Shown here: piece by piece, positions 55,671-64,000 of the stretch
Layout of the letters: each line of letters opens with the position of its first letter
Position numbering within the stretch: position 1 is the first letter of the stretch
Assembly (NCBI GenBank): GCA_030248295.1
Contig: JASANH010001213.1
Location: 372,001-436,000 of the forward strand
DNA from: Mesodorylaimus sp. YZB2_4
Taxonomy: Eukaryota; Nematoda; Enoplea; Dorylaimida; Dorylaimidae
Length of the DNA: 64,000 nt
Direction: 5' to 3'
Translations under genes and position numbers: made by a program
Notes under the pieces: model-generated
Told to the model about the DNA's origin: nothing
Databases searched by the model: none
The model's input: only the letters and a program-made list of their open reading frames with translations

Positions 55671-57218
55671 TCAACGTCTTTGACGCTCGCGAGACTGGCT
55701 TCGAGTGCGTCGGCGACTCCTGAAGTACAAATGGTCAACTATGCGTGGAAGACGGGCACAAAAACACATACTTCTTCTTGACTGGTCCTTTGACGAAACA
55801 CCAGTTCACACTGATCTTATGGTCAAGAAGATCCGAGCCGTTCAAAGTGTCCAAAGCTGACTGGGCTTCCTTGAAAGTTTCGTACTCGATCAAAGCGTAG
55901 CCCTAAAACAGTGAAGGGTTACTGGGAGGAAAATGACCGGTTGATAAGGATCAGGGAGTTTTCCCTTGGGCTGGCTAGCCCAAAGTCCCTGTGTGACTAC
56001 ATACCTTCAAGAAGCCCGTGCGACGATCAAGATTCAAATGCATATTTTTGATTTCTCCATGTTCGGCAAACTTCTCGTAAACGTCTTCTTCCTGCGCTTC
56101 TTCGTGAATACCAGTAACGAATAAGATCCAGCCTTCGACGGCTAAAATAGCACCAGCAAACGCACCGCTCAGAGTTCAATAGCCACACTTGAGGAATACT
56201 TACATCGTTCCGGACCAGGACCTTCGTCTTTACCAGTACCAGTATCCAAACCCTCGTATTCCATAGTTTCATCCCTTGTGCTACGATCTACAAACGAGTC
56301 ATTAAGATGTCCACGGACAGCTTGTATGAAAAGCAAGGTATACCTTCATCGAATCCGCGTCCTTTACGTTTCGTCGCCTTTTCCTTCAAGATTTTGATAC
56401 CGCCTAAAAGAAGAGAGAGTTCAAAGTTCAGAGAGCTTCCGTCAACATAGGCATGCAAAACAGAGTACAGTATACTGCAATCGTAGGCTGACCTTACAGT
56501 TAGCCCAGCCAAGGAAGCAAAGAGGCCTGAATATGGAGACACACATAAGTGCATGACACAAAAGATGATTTCTTGAAAATCATGGAGACCTTACACAGTA
56601 GTCAGTAGTCAGTGCAGGCAGCGAAGGGGCGTGAGGCCAGACAGAGCCCATTAAAATCCTGAACGTAGCAGGGGACGCATGCTGTATTGTCGACAATCTG
56701 TTTCACTGGGTGGCCATGTAGGGTAAAAGACCTAAGCTAGAACACCTCGATTCCCACATCTAATCCTCCTTCCGGATGTTTTGAGCTAGGCCATAACTGA
56801 CGACGAGCCTAACACGCGCCGTTTTTCAAAATACTACCGGCAATCGTGAGTTGCGGCTCAACCAAAATTTAGGGCTGCTTTCGCCATCTGGGGTTGAATG
56901 TTAGATAAAACTGGAAAATAGATCCTCTCTTGTTGATCATAGGACCATACGAAGACTTGGAGCATATGAGTTCAGGATTGGGCATTTTACCCTATGTACA
57001 GTAAATGAGGGGGAACCAGCTGACTGGCCCACCAGATCTGCCATTAATAGTCTTATTTCGAACAAATACAGCAGGTAAGCCTACTTAGAAACCTTTTTCA
57101 GTTCATACCGTACTTATGTATATATGTACAGTGACAGGTACTTACGATCGCCTTCCTCGTCTGATTCAAATTCTTCTTCATCCTTCAATATGATGTCCGC
57201 GTCGCCAGCGTCCGCCAT
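55671..57218 (-). CDS. RBM8A: RNA-binding protein 8A (Y14), exon junction complex core
   Basis: Partner of Magoh in the exon junction complex; acts in mRNA export, localisation and nonsense-mediated decay. Six exons: 57218-57146, 56403-56344, 56287-56204, 56141-56005, 55902-55772 and 55719-55671. They give 177 residues (human 174). An acidic N-terminus ([12 protein letters not shown]) and [10 protein letters not shown] basic patch precede one RRM: RNP2 [39 protein letters not shown]1 [10 protein letters not shown], and [28 protein letters not shown]. The C-terminus is an Arg/Ser tail ([15 protein letters not shown]) whose serines are phosphorylated in homologues. Intron 1 (742 nt) is long for this locus. 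Confidence 0.95.
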
Positions 57219-57485
57219 GATAACAGTTCCGATCAAGGTAACAGGATTCAAGGATAGAAATAACTTGTTTTGTCTTTATTTACTAGTAAAACAATAGAAA
57301 TTGCATGCATGCATTAAAACAACAAGTTCGTCGCTCGCCCCATTCTTGCGCTTCTGGGCGCACAGCTTTGCTTCTTATGACAAAATGATGCGCAGGTACA
57401 TTTTTGTCTGCTAGAAGCGGTCGATAATATGCTTATCAAGAATCCTACTCATCGAAAAATCAGTCAGGGCTAAAAATTTTTAAAA
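57219..57485. promoter_or_regulatory. Bidirectional promoter region of RBM8A and EXOSC3
   Basis: Only 267 bp separate the divergent starts at 57218 (-) and 57486 (+), so the two RNA-processing genes very likely share regulatory DNA (inference). No TATA box stands out. It contains a GCATGCATGCAT motif near 57304-57315. Confidence 0.6.
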
Positions 57486-58199
57486 ATGGCGAAATCAGTC
57501 GTTTTGCCAGGTGACAAAATTTTACTAGATTCAAAATGTGCAGTAATTGGCCCTGGTCTCGTGGCCCACGATAAACCAGGAGTGGTTCGTGCCGTCAACT
57601 GCGGTCTCATTCGACAACGAACGGAAGATGTGGACGGCGAAGAAGGAAATTCGGCTCTTTGGATCGATTGCGACAATCATCGTTACGTTCCTGTATTGGG
57701 CGATCGCGTGATTGGGCAGGTGGTTCAAAAGATGGGTGCCGAGGGATGGAAACTGGAGATTGGATGCGCCGAGTTGGCCAATTTATCGAATCTGTCATTC
57801 GAAGGAGCAACTAAACGTAATCGACCAGATGTGAAGATTGGAGATCTTGTGTACGGGCATATTACTCAAACCATCGAACCCGAAATAGTGTGCATCAGCG
57901 AGGATCGACGTGCTCGCAGTTACGGCGTGTTACCAAGTTCGGGCGGATGGTTAGTTCGTTCTACTCCGAGCCGCATTCGCAAGTTATTATCGAGCCAATG
58001 CCAACTGTTCACTTTGCTCGGAAAAAAGGCACCTTTCGAAGTTACATGCGGGGTAAATGGATGGATTTGGGTCAAAGCGCATACACTGCGACAAACCATG
58101 TTTGTAACCAAAGCAATTGAAATGAGTCGACATTTGACAAGCGATCATATGCAGGAATTAGTGGAGCGCTTAGATAAAGAGCAATTAAAATCCTTTTGA
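57486..58199 (+). CDS. EXOSC3: Exosome component 3 (RRP40), intronless
   Basis: S1/KH cap subunit of the RNA exosome, guiding RNA into the 3'-5' degradation channel. 237 residues in one exon (human 275). VLPGDKILLDSK starts the N-terminal domain. The S1 domain follows with HRYVPVLGDRVIGQVVQKMG and NLSFEGATKRNRPDVKIGDL. The KH-like domain ends with GVNGWIWVKAHT and HLTSDHMQELVERL. FEGATKRNRPDV is diagnostic for RRP40. Head-to-head with RBM8A. No defect visible. Confidence 0.95.
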   Translation: MAKSVVLPGDKILLDSKCAVIGPGLVAHDKPGVVRAVNCGLIRQRTEDVDGEEGNSALWIDCDNHRYVPVLGDRVIGQVVQKMGAEGWKLEIGCAELANLSNLSFEGATKRNRPDVKIGDLVYGHITQTIEPEIVCISEDRRARSYGVLPSSGGWLVRSTPSRIRKLLSSQCQLFTLLGKKAPFEVTCGVNGWIWVKAHTLRQTMFVTKAIEMSRHLTSDHMQELVERLDKEQLKSF

Positions 58200-58436
58200 C
58201 TTGGACCCGCTTAAATTGTTGTTTCACTTTTCCGAGCGAAGAAACAACCCACTAAAAGTAACACCTGGTGTGACAACCGCTTCTGTGTTTAGTTGAATGA
58301 TCAAAATACAGTACCATGCGGGATCTTTTTTGTACGAACCTGGCATCTGACGTTGTTTTTACTGGCTTGAACAGCTTTATCACCAGACTGAACAAGATCT
58401 CGGTATCGTGAAGTATTGATGTCCCAACTCAATCGC

Positions 58437-58835
58437 ACCAGCCGCCTCGACGGTGCAACGGTCAAAGACATCTGCCTCAGTTTGCTTGGCAGAGGTGGAA
58501 ATTGGTCGCCCTGAATTCATATCTGGTTTTCTGACCGTCTCAGAACTTGGTGAAGTTTTTCGTGTGCCTTGCACGGTGGTGGGCGACTCACCCTTTATTT
58601 CTTTTAGGCCGATAAACGAGAAGACTTGTGGGGTGGGAGCTGCTCGAATCGGGGTCCCCTCACGGGACACGGGCTGGGTATGGTTGACCCATGGGATAAC
58701 TACCGACATCGCGGAGTAACGACCAACTCGCGCTCTTGCCCGGCGTGCATCCCGGATTGCCCCCAGTCGATGGCAAGATGGGGTCAACAGGCCCCCCTAG
58801 CCCGCGGGAAAAAGGCCGAGAATAGACCTTCCCCT
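58437..58835 (+). mobile_element. SINE-C, second copy
   Basis: Head GCCGCCTCGACGGTGCAACG, then TTGCTTGGCAGAGG, GAACTTGGTGAAGTT, CCTTGCACGGTGGTGGGCGA and a long shared 3' half (GATAAACGAG, CATCGCGGAGTAACGACC, GCATCCCGGATTG, AAAAAGGCCGAGAATAGACC). It lacks the internal duplication of the copy at 8102. Confidence 0.75.
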
Positions 58836-58982
58836 GGAACGAATGCGAGACGTTTCTCCCAACCATCCGTGTGGGAAATTGAGGCTATTCAAATTTTGAG
58901 ATTTGCAGAAGTAGTCCTCGTCTAGGAAAAAATACACGTGCACAAATCGTCACAAAAGATCTGGAATGCCTCTAATAACGTA

Positions 58983-59511
58983 CAACCGAGTCCACTTATA
59001 GTCACACCGGATAATGTCACAGTCCAGTCATTATCACAGGTTTTCGAAGCCCCGAATTTTTCCCTATACTTTGTATGTACTTTGAGTTCGCTTCTTATCA
59101 CACTAAAATTTGGCTTAGTCCGCTTATTGCCACATAAATTTCTTGGCCAGGCTGGATAAGTATTAAAAAAGCGTCACATTTTCACTCTTGGCAGTCTGAA
59201 ACAAGTGCAAAATCGTCAAAAACTAGGATTTCTCGCAAGAAAACGCTTGCATGAAGGCGCGTGGCACCTTTATGCGTTAGCTTTGATCTGACTGATCCTC
59301 ATAATTTTGATTGGAGTCTTTGATTACAAAAACTTTTGAAAAAGTGATCGTCTTTGAAAAAGCTAGGAATATATGAAAATGATGCAAAATGGCGATAAAA
59401 CGCGCAGAAGTAAAGTTTTGGCCATTTCAGAGTGCACTCCGGTTTTAGTCACAGTCCGGATATTGTCGCATTTTCTTCCCGTCCGGAGCTGGTCCTAAGC
59501 GGGTTCGACTG
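58983..59511. mobile_element. Tc1/mariner-superfamily (pogo-like) MITE
   Basis: Flanked by TA on both sides (58981-58982 and 59512-59513). The left end reads CAACCGAGTCCACTTATAGTC. The right end reversed reads CAGTCGAACCCGCTTAGGAC. Both continue with related GATAATGTCAC / GACAATATCCGG-type sequence. There is no transposase frame, so it is non-autonomous. Confidence 0.65.
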
Positions 59512-59513
59512 TA

Positions 59514-60257
59514 CTTTACTCTTTCTTGAATCATCTTTCGATTGCCATGCTGCAACGCCAGTGCTCAACCCGAACCTACGGGACGATTGTGCGCTCATTC
59601 TACACATTTCACGTGGGAAAGATACGTGTGGCATGATGAGTCCTATGCAGCTGCAGCCAGTGTAAGAAGGAGGAGAGTGCTGAACGCGAATGTCCAATAT
59701 CATGGTTGTCTCTCGATAAGTAGGCCATGAGTGTTCAGGCTGGTTTTTCCTGCGCACTGTATCTTTATCGCAATTAAATCAATACACAGAAATATATTTT
59801 TAGATCGATCTTAAGCGTATTTTTAAGAATTATAGCACAGCGATATGTAAAGGACTCATGAAACGAGCTTGCGTAGATACCTTCTCATAGAACGGACCAA
59901 TATGGTGACGACCGATATTTGCGGCGACTTACAAAGCGTGACATCATTGAACTAACAATAATGTCTTACAACAACACACTGGCACGCATACGCAACACGC
60001 CTTTTATAAAGTCTGATTGTGAGCACTCTATGAAAATGACACAACTAGTTAGGAGCACACACAATAACCGGCCAAGACCACCCACCCAAGTAGAACTAGT
60101 CAGAGTGCAGCATGATTGGTTCGCCCAAAATGCTGCGGGTGAACCAACGAGACCTAGAGTAAAGGAAAAAAGTCTCGAGAGTTATTCATCTCGATAACCG
60201 ATGCTTCTATCCTGGCCTCTGTAACTCGAGCTGCAACAGTGTGCGTCACAGATTCCT
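59514..60257. other. No gene recognised
   Basis: Short open frames without family resemblance. Confidence 0.4.
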
Positions 60258-60754
60258 GCTGTCACAGGTCTAACGTATATATCGTTACAAGAAAACGATA
60301 TCGTTATCGTTCGTCAACGATATCTCAAAAGATATCGTTATCGTTAATCGTTAACGGTTAGCCCGTTAGATATCGTTATTTTTCGCGGAAAAGACGCAAT
60401 GCTGCCGCTTAGTAAGCTGGGAGTCTGGCGGGAGTATTGTCGAGTTCCCTCTGACAATGAGCACTGGAGGGAAACAGCGGAGAAGGAGCAGAGGAAGAAG
60501 AAACTGGCCGCCTCCAAGGAGGTCTGTCAGTCGACTGTATCTATTTGGGGGGGGCACCTCTGTTGGTGCCACTTGGTCAGCCACCGCCTTTTCCAGATGA
60601 TGCTCCCCTCTTCAGCCTCTTGAGATTGTAGCCGCACAAACTGGGTCCTGCTTCCTGGACCAAATCGCGGCCAGGATCCCCATTGATAGAATCTGGCTTG
60701 CTGGCTAATTTGCCCTAATGGCCTATCACCTTGCATTATTGTCCACCATTGCAC

Positions 60755-60810
60755 CAGCAACAAAGCGGCCGCGGTGGTGCAGGCAGTTCTGCCTTCGTCT
60801 CTCACGTAGG
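60755..60810 (+). mobile_element. SINE-B head fragment
   Basis: GCGGCCGCGGTGGTGCAGGC matches the A-box head of SINE-B. The body does not follow. Confidence 0.45.
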
Positions 60811-61462
60811 TTTAGCGCGCTATCTCGGTAATGCAACTTGGCCCCGCCTCCTCGCGCCGTTGCCGCCAGAAGCAGACAGCATTTTGATGATGTTTTACGT
60901 TTAAATCAAGCGCGAACTGCGACTGCTTATTGCAAACAGTCTGCTCGCGTCTGTAGCAACGCGTTGCTAAAGGAGGGAAAAAAGGGAGGAGTTGGAAAAA
61001 AGAGGGGGGCACCTCGCGAGGGCAGTTTAAAGCAAAGAGGCGAACTACAGTTTGTGGGCGGGTCGTCGCCTAGCAACTTGTAGTTCGCCGTTTGGCGATT
61101 GACCAAGAAATGCGATTGCCCCGACGTTTAGAAAATGAGTCACCAGCTGTGTCAACATTTTAGGCCTACGTTTTATCAGGGGGTGGGGCCTTGATGTATA
61201 TAATTGACGAATCTTGTGTGATCATACGATCAGCAATCATCGAAACATATCATTCCTAATTTCATCGGCTGATTGATGGACCAAAAAAAATACTCTATCA
61301 GTGCACCTACTGCAAGAATAGTTAGCAATTATGCTTGACAATGGAATTAAAAAGTTCTTTTTAATCGCTTTCGATTTCAAAGACAGCGCTTTTCCAAAAG
61401 AAGGATATTGTGGAGCTATTGGACTCCTGACTGGTTCATTTGCAATGATACCATCTGCTTTC

Positions 61463-61672
61463 AGCGCTTTTGCCGTTTGATCCCCAGGCGAAGGCTGGTA
61501 TAAGGCCGGCTGAAGCCGAATGTCACCTCAAGCTTAAGTCTTGTATCTACCAGACTAAGCCTAAGCCTGGTGTCACATGCCAGCCTAAGCTTTAGCCAAA
61601 GCCTAGTACCAGCCTGAGCTAATCGGGCCAGCTAACCTATTGTATGTTGCGGATCAAACAGCAAAAGTGCCT
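61463..61672 (+). mobile_element. MITE-1, complete copy with 7-bp target duplication
   Basis: 210 bp. The left end is AGCGCTTTTGCCGTTTGATCC; the right end reversed is AGGCACTTTTGCTGTTTGAT. TGCTTTC flanks both ends (61456-61462 and 61673-61679). The interior has GCGAAGGCTGGTATAAGGC and TAAGCCTAAGCC blocks as in the copy that interrupts the clpX fragment. Confidence 0.8.
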
Positions 61673-62204
61673 TGCTTTCTAGTGTCGGGCCATTAGTACC
61701 TCGTGCGGTCAGCTTTCCAGCAATCACACTTTTCGATTTTTGAGGAGATTCAAGATCTTGCTTGTAATTTGAGTAGGTTTTTAGGATTTTGAGCGGCACC
61801 TTGAAATTTGAGGAGTTTTCTGAGGTTTTTGAGGGTGCTGGGAACCATGTGTAATTTTGTAGTTGCGTGTTTGCAGCAGGGTATCCTATTGTTTTCGCCG
61901 CCTACCCAATTCTTTTCAAATAGAATTTTCAGCGACGCATGCGTTTTCTAGAAATTTCAGCAAAAACTTTTTGTTGCAAGCGCCATTTATCATTTCTTAA
62001 AAATTTCAATCAACAAACCAACGAAAACTTGAAAATTCAGACGAGAAATCGGATGGTTTTCCAGAATTTTCTGGCGTGCGCACAGGTACATCCATGTCGC
62101 ACAGCATGTGATGCTCAGGTACATCGTGGAGGCGGCCATTGTTGTGGAAAATTTGCATACGCGCTAGCCCTGTGCTTTACGTTAGTGCGCACCCAAAATC
62201 TACG

Positions 62205-62585
62205 TGCTCTCCGTATTGCTTGGGAGCGAGCGGCTAGTCTCGTCCCGGGCTCGATCCCCAGTGACGGAGGTCGGCTTGCGAACAATAAACCCTCGCTGAC
62301 CTTGCACGCCAGGCCGTGGGTGATTCATCCGGTAACCCAGAGGTGCTTCGAGTGGAGAGACTGAAGCAAAACGAGTATACAGTCTCAGCCGTCGGACACC
62401 AAGTGGGTTCAACGCCCGCCCGCCATCGTCCAAGGAAGTCGGTTTCTGGCCCAGGATGCTTTCGCGCGCAGGTGCTTCTAGTGGAGATACGCAGAAGGAC
62501 GCTGCTATGTATGCTGGTTTCCGCACAGCTTTGCTTACAAGGCAGCCGGCTTCAGGAAAAAACAAAAATTGAAAAAAATTGCACC
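62205..62585 (+). mobile_element. SINE-B, 5'-truncated copy
   Basis: Begins near TTGCTTGGGAGCGAG, with B-box-like GGGCTCGATCCCC, ACCCTCGCTGACCTTGCACG, CCAAGGAAGTCGGT and an A-rich 3' end (AAAAAACAAAAATTGAAAAAA). The A-box head is missing. Confidence 0.75.
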
Positions 62586-63413
62586 AGCAACAGCGACACC
62601 AAGGAGAATTACTACGACAGTCATGGCGCTCTAAGCTTCCTCTAATCTTTTTGGAGTACTGATTGATTGAGGATGTGATCTGTTTCTGGTATTTATAGGA
62701 TACTTTCGTTAATTTTACAATTACGCGCGCAAAATCGGACTTCTGCTGTCCAAACACAAGTCTCATCAAAATAATGTCAACATTCCCCTTCTAATTACCG
62801 CCAGTTTTTTAACTTCCTGCTTGTCAATTCTTCAATCTTGCTTGACATCTTGGAGAGCACAGTTAACATTCTAGACACTTCAGTAGTGCAGGTGCTTTCT
62901 GTCGACGCATCTGGTACAATTTTTAGGTTGGGAAAAATGTAAGGTTTATAGGAAACTGATGCAGCGTTCATTTACCTACCGTTGCATCCTGTGATCGCGG
63001 TCAATACCATCCCTAAAAAAGCGTGAACTTGCAACTTTGCAACTAAGAGCTAACGGTATAATTCACGACATCACATCGTTTTTTGGACGAATATCGTTAT
63101 CGTTACCGTTATTTAAAAAAATATCGCTATCGTTTCGTTAACGACATTGAAAAGATGTCTTTAACGACATGACATCGTTATCGTTATCGTTAACGCTATA
63201 TACGCTGCACAGGTCTAATCGACAGTCGTGAGCACAAATACTTTTCATCAAGTACACCAAGCAGTGAATGATGCTAACGATAAACGCCACATACCTACAG
63301 CAAAAAGGTGTTCATCGTAATAACGTGGGTGCCAATTATGTCACTGTCTTTAGCACTTATGAAACATTTGCAGCGACTACTTACTGTATGGCCTCACTGC
63401 GGTCGTAGTACCA

Positions 63414-63900
63414 CTACGTACTCGGAATAACCAAACCTGTTCCTTTACGCGAGCATAACATGAATCTTATGCTGCTTCTAAAATCGCTAGACATGAAAAG
63501 CAAAATAAAAAAGTCTGTCACTGTGCCCACGGCTTTTGTGCAACCTGTATACAATGCTGCACGTGGCAAGTATCTATCATTTTCCAAATTGGTGAATATT
63601 AGCGACGCCATGTCTGCGAAACAACCGAACGCGATATTTAATGCGATCATGGTCCTTATTGTGGGCATCAAGGACAGCTGCTTACGTAATATCTTACTTG
63701 TATCACCAGACTGTGACGAATTCGCAGCATATTCCCGAATTTCATTTGCTTCCGGCGATAAATAATGGACATTGTAATTATGTAAATGGGAATCAAAACA
63801 GAATTAAAAAAGAACGCAACGATTTTGTAATAAGTGCCATATGCTGGGTGCAAAGGGGTGCAAAGCTGCGACGTATGTCGTGCAAGAAATTATTGTACTG
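63414..63900 (-). pseudogene. 7-transmembrane receptor fragment with a frameshift; 5' part outside window
   Basis: The minus strand encodes the C-terminal half of a G-protein-coupled receptor: LHPAYGTYYKIVAFFFNSVL (TM5), loop, LMPTIRTMIALNIAFGCFAD (TM6), then AVGTVTDFFILLFMSSDFRS (TM7 and helix 8), and stop TAG at 63414. Between IYRRK (one frame) and ANEIREYAANSSQS (the next frame), near 63757, one base is missing; no intron fits there. This is either a decaying gene or a sequence error. The style resembles nematode rhodopsin-like or chemosensory receptors; ligand and subfamily are unknown. Upstream exons were not resolved before the window end. Confidence 0.6.
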
Positions 63901-64000
63901 AATGGGCGGGGCATTGTGGACATGGTTACTGTAATGTAAGCAGAACCGAGAAAAATTGCACCTAATATTCCTGAAAGAGCAATCGTGCGGCCGACAGATT

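Larger units (their letters stand above)
60274..63203. mobile_element. Candidate 2.9-kb element with TATCGTTA-rich ends and long target duplication
   Basis: The left end is CGTATATATCGTTA; the right end, reversed, is CGTATATAGCGTTA. Subterminal zones (60280-60375 and 63085-63200) are dense in ATCGTTATCGTTA. The flanks share a near-perfect direct repeat, GCTG(T)CACAGGTCTAA, at 60258-60273 and 63204-63218. No transposase was recognised inside. Older insertions of SINE-B and MITE-1 lie within it. Confidence 0.5.

Noticed and set aside
1-64000. CRISPR arrays, rRNA genes, bacterial operons
   Set aside because: Nothing of this kind was seen; genes are spliced and eukaryotic throughout.

Overview
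This window is nuclear DNA from a nematode. The strongest evidence is a complete cuticle collagen gene with an N-terminal cuticle-collagen domain, Gly-X-Y blocks and Cys clusters. A levamisole-type non-alpha nicotinic receptor subunit and small genes split by short introns with ATTTTAG or TTTTCAG acceptors agree with this. I cannot place it in a clade. All coding models were spliced by hand; most keep reading frame across every junction and match the length and motifs of a known family.

Layout. (1) 1-14.1 kb is repeat-dominated and holds the 3'-truncated left copy of a segmental duplication: an ER cyclophilin plus a broken first exon of clpX. (2) 14.6-20.9 kb holds the intact right copy: cyclophilin B (-) head-to-head with mitochondrial ClpX (+). 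(3) 21.3-23.9 kb holds a single-exon RING-H2 E3 ligase and an ornithine decarboxylase antizyme with its +1 frameshift site and a possible 3' pseudoknot. (4) 23.9-28.1 kb is gene-poor. (5) 28.1-31.9 kb is the cuticle collagen (13 coding exons); 32.3-36.2 kb is the nicotinic receptor subunit on the other strand. (6) 38.0-43.6 kb holds a C/EBP-type bZIP factor, stomatin-like protein 2 and CIB2. (7) 46.1-58.2 kb holds IMPACT, CoA synthase, GPATCH1 and RBM8A/Y14, all on the minus strand, with EXOSC3/RRP40 divergent from RBM8A. (8) 58.2-64 kb is repeat-rich and ends in part of a frameshifted 7-transmembrane receptor.

Gene relations. RBM8A (exon junction complex), GPATCH1 (spliceosome-associated) and COASY are tandem, about 220-245 bp apart, with an acceptor-like TTTTCAG just before the GPATCH1 start, so they may be an operon. 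Two head-to-head pairs (cyclophilin/clpX and RBM8A/EXOSC3) probably share promoters.

Mobile DNA. At least three tRNA-derived SINE families (called A, B and C here), several foldback or MITE families (MITE-1, -2, -3), an internally deleted hAT element and a pogo-like MITE occur in introns and intergenic DNA. They are nested in several places. One SINE-A insertion has an empty site in the paralogous copy, so it is datable relative to the duplication.
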